Shown: piece after piece, positions 1 to 6,977 of the stretch | Numbering within the stretch: position 1 is the stretch's first letter | Layout of the letters: every line of letters begins with the position of its first letter | Assembly (NCBI GenBank): GCA_022425565.1 | Contig: JAKMFG010000096.1 | Span: 1 to 12,504, forward strand | Length of the DNA stretch: 12,504 nt | Source of the DNA: Alphaproteobacteria bacterium | GTDB lineage: Bacteria; Pseudomonadota; Alphaproteobacteria; Puniceispirillales; Puniceispirillaceae | Direction of reading: 5' to 3' | Notes under the pieces: generated by a model | The model's input: only the letters and a program-made list of their open reading frames with translations | The model's database searches: none | What the model was told of the DNA's origin: nothing | Made by a program: the position numbers and the translations under genes

Positions 1-1110
1 CTTGTCGGGTGGCGGCGACCAGCCGTCGAGATAATAGGGCCAGAAATGATACTGGATGTCCGGATATGAGACGTCCTTTGCGGTGCGAAGAAAGGCGCCG
101 ACCCGACTTGGCGTCGTCGCGGCGGGGCCGGTCCGTGACAGGAACCATTGCAGGCCGATGGCAGCCATACGGTAAGGTTTCAGCAGTCTGTTCCGCGATG
201 TGCCGGCTGCCGAGCGGTGCTTGATATGAACTTCCAGATGGTCGTGAAGATTCTCGCCGACACCGGGAAGGTCATGGCGGACGCTGATGCCGTGCGATTG
301 CAGCTGTTCTGCCGGACCGATTCCCGACAGCATCAGGATTTGCGGCGACTGCACCGTGCCCGCCGACAGGATCAGTTCGGCATCGCAATGGGCTTCCTGT
401 TCGCTGCCGTTTCTGATGAAGGCGGCACCGTTGACCCGGCCGCCCTCCATCAGCAGGCGGGTGACATGCGCGCCTGTCAGCACCGTCAGGTTCGGCCGCT
501 TCCGGATGCGGCCGATCAGGGCCGCCGTGGCAGACCGCTCACCATTGGCGATGTTGACGTCGAATGCGGTGCCGCCATCCTGGTCGGCCCCGTTATAGTC
601 CTGCGCCGTGCCATAGCCTGCCTGGTCGACAGCCTCAAGAAAGGCCTGTTCCATAGGGTGCAGGTCGGACATTCTGCTGACCGAGATCGGGCCGGCATCG
701 CCGCGATAGGCATCGCCGCCACGCAGGCAGGTCTCCATCGACCGGAAATGGGGCAGCACATCCGCATAGCTCCAGCCCTCGGCGCCGCCGGCCTCCCACC
801 GGTTGAAATCCTCGCGGTGGCCGCGGACAAACACCATGCCGTTCAGCGATGACGACCCACCGATGACCTTGCCGCGCGGCTGGAAGATCCTGCGGTTGTC
901 CATCCATGGTTCGGGTTCCGTCGAAAAGCACCAGTTGCGTGGCCCGCCAAGGAAATTGTTGCGGGTCGCGGCCGGCATGCGGATGGTCCAGTGCCCCTCG
1001 CGGCCGCCGGCTTCCAGCAACAGGACCGAGATCGAGGGATCTTCGCTGAGCCGCGCCGCCACCATGCCGCCAGACGAGCCGCTGCCAATCACGAGATAAT
1101 CATATCGCAT
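1..1110 (-). CDS. GMC-family FAD oxidoreductase, choline dehydrogenase-like (partial, C-terminus outside window)
   Basis: Flavoenzyme that oxidises an alcohol group, probably choline or another small alcohol, with FAD. The first 370 residues are present; full-length relatives have about 530-560. Seen: an FAD-binding Rossmann motif at the N-terminus (VIGSGSSGG, residues 7-15), LLEAGG at 31-36, GMC signature 1 around GKVIGGSSSLNGM (80-92), and GMC signature 2 around SAGTVQSPQILMLSGIG (249-265), followed by NLHDHLEVHI (287-296) and YPDIQYHF (349-356), which resemble the same regions of BetA. The C-terminal substrate domain and its catalytic histidine lie beyond base 1, so substrate cannot be judged. 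The ATG has a good ribosome site (GGGAGAG, 6 bases upstream). It lies 73 bp downstream of the SDR gene on the same strand, so the two are probably co-transcribed. The GMC family assignment is firm; choline specificity is only a resemblance. Confidence 0.9.
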   Translation of the reverse strand, partial: MRYDYLVIGSGSSGGMVAARLSEDPSISVLLLEAGGREGHWTIRMPAATRNNFLGGPRNWCFSTEPEPWMDNRRIFQPRGKVIGGSSSLNGMVFVRGHREDFNRWEAGGAEGWSYADVLPHFRSMETCLRGGDAYRGDAGPISVSRMSDLHPMEQAFLEAVDQAGYGTAQDYNGADQDGGTAFDVNIANGERSATAALIGRIRKRPNLTVLTGAHVTRLLMEGGRVNGAAFIRNGSEQEAHCDAELILSAGTVQSPQILMLSGIGPAEQLQSHGISVRHDLPGVGENLHDHLEVHIKHRSAAGTSRNRLLKPYRMAAIGLQWFLSRTGPAATTPSRVGAFLRTAKDVSYPDIQYHFWPYYLDGWSPPPDK

Positions 1111-1183
1111 CTTAGTCTCTCCCAGCCCCTGTTCCGGGCTAGCTTCTGGTCTGGTGCCTGCCTCTGTCTGATGATCTGTTCGG

Positions 1184-1873
1184 CTAGAACGTCTCCACCC
1201 ACGGGCGGAGCTCGACCTCCCATGCCCAGGCGCTGCGGTGCTGGTTGTGGAACTGCAGATAGGATTCGGCGATGGCTTCCGGATCGAGCATTCGGTCGCT
1301 GCCATCATCCTGCCGGTCCGCCCGTTGTGACGCGATACCGCCATCGATCACGAAATGGCCGATATGAATGTTCTGCGGGTGAAGCTCGCGCGCCAGCGAC
1401 TGGGCAAGGCCGCGCAGCCCGAATTTACCCATGGCGAAGACCGATGAATTGGCGAATCCCTTGACCCCGGCCGATGCGCCGGTGAACAGGATGGTTCCTG
1501 ATCCGCGCTGCAGCATTCGCCTTGCCGCCTGCTGTGCGACAAGGAAGGCACCAAAGCAGGTGGTCTCGATGGCGGCGCGGGTGGTCTCGGGGTCGAGTTC
1601 GGTGATCGGCCCACGAAGCCGCGCCGAGGGGTTGTAGACGACAAGGTCCGGCGTGCCGATGCTTTCGTCCAGCGCAGTGAACAGTAACGCCACATCCGCG
1701 ATCGAAGAGGCGTCGCACTGATGCAGGCTTGCGCCTGTTTCCTTGGCCACGGCACGGGCCTTTTCGCCGTCACGCGCGGCGAGAGCCACCTGCATGCCGG
1801 CGGCATGGCACTGGCGGGCAAGCGAGGCGCTGAGCCCGGATCCGGCACCGACAATCAATACGCTTTGGCTCAT
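1184..1873 (-). CDS. SDR-family oxidoreductase-like protein lacking the catalytic tyrosine
   Basis: Short-chain dehydrogenase/reductase fold, 229 residues, complete. Seen: a nucleotide-binding glycine motif VGAGSGLSASLA (8-19), AARD at 32-35 after the second strand, YNPSA (80-84) where classical members have NNAG, and Ser134 in the TGASAG strand. The usual YxxxK reads F146-A-M-G-K150, so the active-site tyrosine is phenylalanine while the lysine is kept. The following helix (FGLRGLAQSLAREL) is typical of the family. From memory, a group of SDR proteins with this FAxxKF pattern exists in Proteobacteria, so this is probably a clade trait rather than damage. Catalysis by the standard mechanism is doubtful; NAD(P) binding is likely. 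The ATG is preceded by AAAGGGA at good spacing. It is first in a two-gene unit with the GMC oxidoreductase and is divergent from the enolase-type gene. Confidence 0.9.
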   Translation of the reverse strand: MSQSVLIVGAGSGLSASLARQCHAAGMQVALAARDGEKARAVAKETGASLHQCDASSIADVALLFTALDESIGTPDLVVYNPSARLRGPITELDPETTRAAIETTCFGAFLVAQQAARRMLQRGSGTILFTGASAGVKGFANSSVFAMGKFGLRGLAQSLARELHPQNIHIGHFVIDGGIASQRADRQDDGSDRMLDPEAIAESYLQFHNQHRSAWAWEVELRPWVETF

Positions 1874-2006
1874 GATGTTTTATCCCTTTCAACAACGGGA
1901 AAAGCCTAGCTGCAAAGCCGCAGTGGCGCGACGGATTTTTGATGCTTGCGACCTTGTTTTACTGGCGCTAGCGTTCGGCGAGACACTGCATATTGGGCAT
2001 GCCATC
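1874..2006. promoter_or_regulatory. Divergent intergenic region between the SDR and enolase-type genes
   Basis: This 133-bp gap must carry the promoters for both divergent transcripts. It holds an 8-bp palindrome CGCTAGCG (1966-1973) that could be part of an operator. A poor sigma-70-like pair for the plus strand is TTGCGA (1946-1951) and TAGCGT (1969-1974), 17 bp apart. No regulator gene is adjacent and no convincing -10 box stands out on the minus strand. The promoter role follows from gene layout; the exact sites are guesses. Confidence 0.35.
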
Positions 2007-3119
2007 ATGAACATCACCAGCCTGACCCTTTGGCACCTGCCACTGACAAGCCACATCGCCTACAAAATGTCGGACGGGAAGATCTGCGACACCGTCACCA
2101 GCTGCATTCTGCGCCTGGAAAGCGATGCCGGACTGACCGGCTGGGGCGAGGTCTGCCCGATCCCGCATTACCTGCCGGCCTATGCCGATGGTGTGGCTCC
2201 GGCGTTGGCCGAGCTCGCGCCGGTAATCTTCGCGCGCGACGGGCTGGCCCTTGGCGTCGAAGGGATGATCCGGGCCGCCGACATGTATCTGCAGGGGCAT
2301 GACTATGCGAAATCGCCACTTGATCTCGCGCTGTGGGACCTGACGGCCCGCGCCGCCGGCCTGCCGCTTCATGCGTTTCTTGGAGGGCTGCAGTCAAAGC
2401 GGTTGCCGCTCTATCATTCGATTTCCTGTCTCGCGCCGGACGAAATGGCGCGTATCGCCGCCGAGGAGACCGGCCGCGGTATCACCCAGATTCAGGTCAA
2501 GCTTGGGGCCGACCGTAACAATGAGGCCGACATCGCAAGGCTGCGCAGGGTGCGCGAGGCGGTGCCGGCCGGAACGCTGGTCTATGGCGACTGGAATTGC
2601 GGGGCATCGCGGCTGGATGCAACGCGGGTTGGCCGCGCCGTTGCCGATCTCGACATCATGCTGGAACAGCCCTGTGCGACCCTCGAGGAATGCGCCGCCG
2701 TCCGCGATGCCACCGGCCTTGCTATGAAGATCGACGAGAACGGGCATGACACCGCCTCGCTGATCAGGGGCTGGCAGCTTGGCTGCATGGACGCGGTGGC
2801 ATTGAAACTGTCCAAGTTCGGGGGTCTCAGCACCATGCGGCGGGCCCGCGACCTGTGCCTCGACCTCGGCGTGAAGATGTGTATCGAGGATAGCTGGGGG
2901 TCGGACATCACCACCAGTGCCGCACTGCACCTTGCGGCAGCGACGCCATCGTCCGGGATCATGAATGTCTGCGACCTGTCGGGATATGTCGAGCCGCGCC
3001 TCGATCCGTCAGCACCGACCCGCGAAGGTGGCTATATCACCCCGTCAACGGCCCCCGGGATCGGCGTCAATCCCGATCTGGACCTACTTGGTGCGCCGGT
3101 TCTCGAGCTGACCGCCTGA
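2007..3119 (+). CDS. Enolase-superfamily (mandelate racemase/muconate lactonizing type) enzyme, hydroxyproline-betaine epimerase/dehydratase-like
   Basis: Cytosolic Mg-dependent enzyme that abstracts a proton next to a carboxylate, giving epimerisation, dehydration or cycloisomerisation. 370 residues. Seen: N-terminal capping domain with GWGEVCP (45-51) and a conserved GHDYAKSPLDLALWDL stretch (97-112), then the barrel with metal ligands Asp195 (YGDWN), Glu220 (LEQPC) and Asp243 (KIDENG). Candidate acid/base lysines are Lys165 (QVKLGAD) and Lys267 (ALKLSKFGG), followed by EDSWGSD (294-300). The usual KxK is QxK, as I recall for HpbD-type proline-betaine/hydroxyproline-betaine epimerases and cis-3-hydroxyproline dehydratases, which also share LEQPC and the D-W-G-x-D ending. 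The frame is open back to 1743, but ATG 2007 fits the family N-terminus; the upstream part would lie inside the SDR gene. No clear ribosome site. Superfamily firm, substrate uncertain. Confidence 0.88.
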   Translation: MNITSLTLWHLPLTSHIAYKMSDGKICDTVTSCILRLESDAGLTGWGEVCPIPHYLPAYADGVAPALAELAPVIFARDGLALGVEGMIRAADMYLQGHDYAKSPLDLALWDLTARAAGLPLHAFLGGLQSKRLPLYHSISCLAPDEMARIAAEETGRGITQIQVKLGADRNNEADIARLRRVREAVPAGTLVYGDWNCGASRLDATRVGRAVADLDIMLEQPCATLEECAAVRDATGLAMKIDENGHDTASLIRGWQLGCMDAVALKLSKFGGLSTMRRARDLCLDLGVKMCIEDSWGSDITTSAALHLAAATPSSGIMNVCDLSGYVEPRLDPSAPTREGGYITPSTAPGIGVNPDLDLLGAPVLELTA

Positions 3120-3981
3120 GCGACTGTTCACGATGCAGCGAATAGAGGCCGGTGAGAATGATAATCGCCGTGCCGAAGATCGTTGGGATATCGGGTATCT
3201 CGCCGAACATCAGCAGGCCGAGAATCAACGCCCAGACCATGGCGGTGTAGCGGAAGGGCGCGACAAAGCCGATGTCGCCGGTCCTCACGGTCATCACGCT
3301 GAACAGATATCCACCAATGATGGCCACAGATGTCGCGCCAAGAAGCATCCAGCTGTCAACAGAAACAGGGGCCCATTCCACGGCAGGCAGCATTACCGCG
3401 CCAAGGCCGCCGATGGCAATCGCCGTCGCCAGCGCCACGGGAAGCGACGGCAGGTCGGCAGACAGCTTGCGGGTGGTGATTTCGCGCAGGGTTATGCATC
3501 CCACCGCGGCAAGCGCCCAGATTGAATAGATCGAGAAGCCTTCCATGCCCGGACGGATGACGATCGTGACGCCGGCAAGGCCGACGGTGATTGCCAGCCA
3601 GCGACGCCATCCGACCTGCTCGCCCAGAAACAGCGCAGCAGCCATTGTCACTGTCAGCGGCAGCACCTGCAGGATCGCCGTGACATTGGTGAGAGGCATG
3701 TGTTTCAGCGCCGTCAGGAAGCCGACGGTGGCACCGACCTCGGCCGCCACCCGCAGCGTCACAAGCAACCGGTCACGCGGGGCGATGCTGACAATCAGCG
3801 CGCCCTGGTGCCATGCCAGCAGGGCGATCAGCGGCACGGTGATCAGTCCGCGAAGGAAGATAGCCTGATAGATCGACATGCTGTCGAAGACGGCTTTCAT
3901 CAGCCCGTCATTCAGAACGAAGGCCAGAATGCTCAGCGCCATCAGGGTGGCGCCTCTCAGATTTTCGTCACGGCGAATCAT
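3067..3981 (-). CDS. EamA/DMT-family transporter
   Basis: Inner-membrane permease of the drug/metabolite transporter superfamily, 304 residues, with the usual two EamA halves (about residues 10-143 and 155-283) and around ten hydrophobic helices. Typical family stretches are seen: the FLRGL turn (42-46), the end of the first half with LFLGEQVGWRRWLAITVGLAGV, and the matching second-half segment APFRYTAMVWALILGLLMFGEIP. Members export or import small metabolites; the substrate cannot be read from sequence. I chose ATG 3981, because it begins just before the first helix; an in-frame GTG at 4017 would add 12 residues with no better ribosome site. Its last 17 codons plus stop overlap the 3' end of the convergent enolase-type gene by 53 bp. 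It may serve that cluster, which is an inference from position. Confidence 0.9.
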   Translation of the reverse strand: MIRRDENLRGATLMALSILAFVLNDGLMKAVFDSMSIYQAIFLRGLITVPLIALLAWHQGALIVSIAPRDRLLVTLRVAAEVGATVGFLTALKHMPLTNVTAILQVLPLTVTMAAALFLGEQVGWRRWLAITVGLAGVTIVIRPGMEGFSIYSIWALAAVGCITLREITTRKLSADLPSLPVALATAIAIGGLGAVMLPAVEWAPVSVDSWMLLGATSVAIIGGYLFSVMTVRTGDIGFVAPFRYTAMVWALILGLLMFGEIPDIPTIFGTAIIILTGLYSLHREQSLRRSAREPAHQVGPDRD

Positions 3982-4192
3982 GCGACAGATGGTGTGCCTG
4001 CCTGACGATATTGTCACGCCGAATATGGGCGCCGGGGATAACGTCCCGTGATTGCGTCACGGCCTGCTTGCCCAGACCCGGCCCGTGGGATATGACACAT
4101 GACATGCATAGTCACTCGCCAGCCACCTGCAGACAGATTGCGACGACGCTGGCGAAAGCCAAGCTGGCCTGCGCCTCGAGCGGGCCGCGCGC
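3982..4192. promoter_or_regulatory. Divergent intergenic region between the DMT transporter and the membrane protein
   Basis: About 210 bp between two divergent starts, so promoters for both directions are expected. No clean -35/-10 pair was found. A cluster of TGAC half-sites is present: TGAC at 4093 and 4100, and its inverse GTCA at 4111, around a central ATGCAT. It could bind a regulator, but such short motifs also arise by chance. Confidence 0.25.
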
Positions 4193-5278
4193 ATGAGCCG
4201 CCTGTCTTCAGAACATCTCGACGAGGCGGTGGCGACCGGCGTTATCACTTCCGACCAGCGCAAGGGCATTCTTGAGCTTGCCGCACAGGATGGCACGGGT
4301 CGCCTGCCCGAAGACAAAGCCGCAGCAGCAGATGACGAGCCCTTTGAAATTTTCCAGGGATTCGCCGAGATTTTCATTGCGCTCGGCCTTGTGATCCTTC
4401 TTGCCGGTGTCGGCGGGTTGATCGAGACCATGGTTGTTCAGGGCCTGTCGCCCTTTGTGCTGCTGGTGATGAGCTGCGGGCTTGGACATTATTACGCGCG
4501 TCACCGGCGGATGACCCTGCCCAGCATCGTGTCGCTTCTCGGCATTGTCGCGGCGTTTGTCTGGTTGTTTGCGGCCTTTGTCGAAGGGGCGGATCTGCTT
4601 GGCGAGTCGACGCCGGCGGAAACGCTGCTGGCAAGCCTTGCGACCTTTGGCCTGCTGTTGCTGTGCTATCGTGGCTATCGCCTGCCATTCACGATGTTTC
4701 TGGCCGGGGCGAGCCTGCTGGTGGCGATCCTTTCCGGTGTCGAGCTGGTCTTCGGCGGCGGCGTGGATTTGCTGAGCGATGACTTCTTCGATCTTCGCGA
4801 GAATGCGATGCCGGCCTTTGGTGTGCTCGGTTTTGGCTTCATCGCACTGGCAGCGGCGCTGTATTTCGACCTGCGGGACCCTCTGCGTTCGGGTGGGGCC
4901 TCGAAAACGGCATTCTGGCTTCACATTCAGGCCGGCCCCGCCATTGTCAACACGGTGACGCTTACCCTGTTCAATGTCGGTGGTGTGGCCGGCCATGTCC
5001 TGACGGTGCTGATGCTGGTTCTCACCGCGTTCCTGTCACTCGTCATCGACCGCCGGTCCTTCATGACAGCCGGACTTGTCTATATCGGGGCCGTCCTTGG
5101 CTTCTATACAGATGCCTTTGGAGACAACGCCTTCTTCGTCAACGCGCTGATTATCGGACTTCTGGTCACCAGCCTCGGCACCTGGTGGCGGGGGCTGAGG
5201 CAGATTGTCATGTCGGCGCTTCCCGCTTTCCCCGGAAAAGGCGCGCTTGCCCCTTACAAGCCGGCGGGCGGGTCATGA
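4193..5278 (+). CDS. Polytopic membrane protein of unknown function
   Basis: 361-residue integral membrane protein that I do not recognise by name. A soluble N-terminus of about 55 residues contains a helical stretch (SSEHLDEAVATGVITSDQRK) and an acidic patch (ADDEPFE, 46-52). About ten hydrophobic segments follow, near 56-80, 85-103, 112-132, 143-160, 164-180, 206-226, 245-262, 265-286, 290-308 and 315-331. A short conserved-looking motif, AFWLHIQAGPAIVNT (240-254), recalls uncharacterised proteobacterial membrane proteins. The helical N-terminus before the membrane part is loosely like DUF2157-type proteins, which I cannot confirm. The start at ATG 4193 has only a weak ribosome site (GAGCGGG). 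Its stop overlaps the start of the MFS gene as ATGA, so the two are translationally coupled and probably act together. Confidence 0.85.
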   Translation: MSRLSSEHLDEAVATGVITSDQRKGILELAAQDGTGRLPEDKAAAADDEPFEIFQGFAEIFIALGLVILLAGVGGLIETMVVQGLSPFVLLVMSCGLGHYYARHRRMTLPSIVSLLGIVAAFVWLFAAFVEGADLLGESTPAETLLASLATFGLLLLCYRGYRLPFTMFLAGASLLVAILSGVELVFGGGVDLLSDDFFDLRENAMPAFGVLGFGFIALAAALYFDLRDPLRSGGASKTAFWLHIQAGPAIVNTVTLTLFNVGGVAGHVLTVLMLVLTAFLSLVIDRRSFMTAGLVYIGAVLGFYTDAFGDNAFFVNALIIGLLVTSLGTWWRGLRQIVMSALPAFPGKGALAPYKPAGGS

Positions 5279-6474
5279 CGGTGGAGGGTGCGAAGACATC
5301 ACTGGCGCCGCCGATCTGGGTTCTCGCCATGGCGGTTTCAGCGGCCAATGTGGGTATCTCGGTGCTTTCGCCCGCGATCCCGCAGATGCGTGACGATCTG
5401 ATGGTGACGTCCGACGAGGCGCAGCTCGTTCTGAGCGCCTTTCTGATCATGCTTGGCGTCGGTCAGCTGATTGCCGGGTCTCTTTCGGACCGCATCGGAC
5501 GCCGTCCGGTTCTTGTCTATGGATCACTGCTGTTCGTTCTGAGTGGCCTCGGCGCCCTGTTTTCCACCAGCATCGAAATGCTGATTGCCATGCGGATATT
5601 TCAGGGGCTTGGAGCTGCCACATGCATGGCGATGGGGCGCGTGATCATCAGTGACAGTTTCCAGCGCGCCGAGGCTGGCCGCCAGATGTCGACCATCACC
5701 ATGTTCCAGTCCATTGTGCCGCTGCTCGGCTTTGCCTTCGGCGGCATGCTGGCCGACCTCGTCGGGTGGCGGGGTTCGGTGGGTTTGATGGTGGTCACGG
5801 CGGCGATCGTGTTCACTGGCGCGTCCCTTCTTCTGGCTGAAAGCCGCGACCCGTCTATCAAGCCGGTGCCGGCATCCCGCATCATCTTCGTCTACGGGCA
5901 GCTGCTGGCGACGCCGCTATTCATCACAAATGCCATGATGGCGGCCACGGTGACGGCGGTGTTTTTCGCGATGGGCGGATTCCTGCCCTACGAGTTCAAG
6001 CGGCTGGGATCGAGCGCCTTCGAATTCGGCCTTTATTTCAGTGCAACGCCGCTTGGCTATATGTGCGGGAACAGCCTCAGCCGCAGCTTCGGGCCCAGGC
6101 TGGGGCTGGATCGCGCCGCCCTTATCGGCAGTGTCTTCAGCGTGGCGACCGTGTCGGTTCTTCTGGTTCTGGCGCTTGGCGGCATTGCCACAGAACCGGC
6201 CATTTCGGCCCTTCTGTTCTGTTATGGCGTGGCAAACGGACTGATCGTCGCCAATTCGCTGGTCGGGGCGATCCGCGCCGCCGGGCCGCATAGCGGCGCG
6301 GCTACCGGACTGTGCGGCGCCCTGCAGATGGCATGCAGTGCCGGTCTTGGCAGCCTGGTGATCTGGCTTGGTGGTGATGCCGATTTCCGGCTCGCCATCG
6401 GCATATGCTGGGTGATGACCGCGGTTGGGCTGATGTGCAGCCTCGAAGCAATGCGCCGTCGGGCAGCGGCCTGA
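5275..6474 (+). CDS. MFS transporter, Bcr/CflA-like drug exporter
   Basis: Major facilitator superfamily proton-coupled transporter, 399 residues with twelve hydrophobic helices, in the inner membrane. Seen: motif A in the loop between helices 2 and 3 (GSLSDRIGRRPVL, 68-80), RIFQGLGAA (107-115) in helix 4, and a helix-5 stretch with P149 and the pair G156-G157 resembling the antiporter motif C (GxxxGPxxGG). The N-terminal LSPAIPQM (31-38) and this pattern match the Bcr/CflA group of polyketide, bicyclomycin and drug exporters. The substrate is unknown. The start is ATG 5275, which overlaps the preceding stop in an ATGA junction; upstream in-frame ATGs fall inside the preceding gene and would add a non-hydrophobic leader. 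It is followed by 259 bp without a gene. A strong terminator was not seen after it. Confidence 0.92.
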   Translation: MTVEGAKTSLAPPIWVLAMAVSAANVGISVLSPAIPQMRDDLMVTSDEAQLVLSAFLIMLGVGQLIAGSLSDRIGRRPVLVYGSLLFVLSGLGALFSTSIEMLIAMRIFQGLGAATCMAMGRVIISDSFQRAEAGRQMSTITMFQSIVPLLGFAFGGMLADLVGWRGSVGLMVVTAAIVFTGASLLLAESRDPSIKPVPASRIIFVYGQLLATPLFITNAMMAATVTAVFFAMGGFLPYEFKRLGSSAFEFGLYFSATPLGYMCGNSLSRSFGPRLGLDRAALIGSVFSVATVSVLLVLALGGIATEPAISALLFCYGVANGLIVANSLVGAIRAAGPHSGAATGLCGALQMACSAGLGSLVIWLGGDADFRLAIGICWVMTAVGLMCSLEAMRRRAAA

Positions 6475-6565
6475 TACAGGCTGCGTTCAACGTCCCTGAA
6501 TTTGCTGGTCGAAGAGCAGGCCGGACTGCAGGTGGAAATTTCGGTCAAAGCCGGCCAATACCCTA

Positions 6566-6594
6566 TTGCCATGGTGGGTCCGTTTTGCTAGACA
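6566..6594 (+). promoter_or_regulatory. Candidate sigma-70 promoter for the secE-nusG-rpl-rpoB operon
   Basis: TTGCCA (6566-6571), a 17-bp spacer, and TAGACA (6589-6594) form a plausible promoter about 140 bp before secE. The gap 6475-6733 has no tRNA or other gene, and a strong promoter is expected here because it separates a transporter gene from a core operon. The -10 match is only partial. A perfect TTGACA at 6621 lacks a -10 box at usual spacing. Confidence 0.35.
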
Positions 6595-6733
6595 CCCTCC
6601 ACGGTAGCGACACAAGTCACTTGACAACCTGAACCGGCACATCGTGGGGAACGAACCGCGCGACGTGTCCGATTTTGCGTCTCGCCTTGGCGTCGCTGGC
6701 GATTTTGGAAACTTGTATCGGCATCGATCCACC

Positions 6734-6931
6734 ATGGCAAAGACATCGCCAGCACAATTCGTCAGGCAGGTCCGCCAGGAAATCAACCGTATTTCCTGGG
6801 CTTCACGTCGCGAAACCGGGACCGCCACCATCACTGTCTTTGTGATGGCGACAATTGCTGCGATTTTCTTCCTTCTTGTGGATTTGGTGCTCTCGAACGT
6901 CGTTCAGTTTGTACTGGGTTTCGGCGGCTAA
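6734..6931 (+). CDS. secE: Preprotein translocase subunit SecE
   Basis: Small essential subunit of the SecYEG protein-conducting channel in the inner membrane. 65 residues, the short single-helix form usual in Alphaproteobacteria. Seen: an amphipathic N-terminal segment with FVRQVRQEINRISWASRRE (9-27), including the conserved basic-plus-tryptophan surface that contacts SecY, then one transmembrane helix (about 34-60). Identity is confirmed by nusG directly downstream. ATG 6734 was chosen because it gives the family N-terminus MAKTSPAQF. A GTG at 6644 in the same frame would add 30 unlike residues. There is no good Shine-Dalgarno sequence before the ATG (GATCCACC), unlike nearly every other gene of this operon. 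Confidence 0.95.
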   Translation: MAKTSPAQFVRQVRQEINRISWASRRETGTATITVFVMATIAAIFFLLVDLVLSNVVQFVLGFGG

Positions 6932-6977
6932 CGCCGAGCCGGTTGTGTGAACTTGATCGAGACGGAAAGCGTTGGTC

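Noticed and set aside
148..852. A 234-codon plus-strand open frame
   Set aside because: It runs antisense to the GMC oxidoreductase, whose family motifs are unmistakable on the minus strand.
1743..2006. N-terminal extension of the enolase-type gene by 88 codons
   Set aside because: It would overlap the SDR coding region in antisense and has no similarity to the family N-terminus; ATG 2007 fits better.
6621..6649. Perfect TTGACA as a -35 box for secE
   Set aside because: No -10-like hexamer is found 15-19 bp downstream; the sequence there is GC-rich (CATCGTGGGG).
6487..6834. 115-codon minus-strand open frame across the gap before secE
   Set aside because: It overlaps secE in antisense, has irregular composition and no ribosome site or family resemblance.
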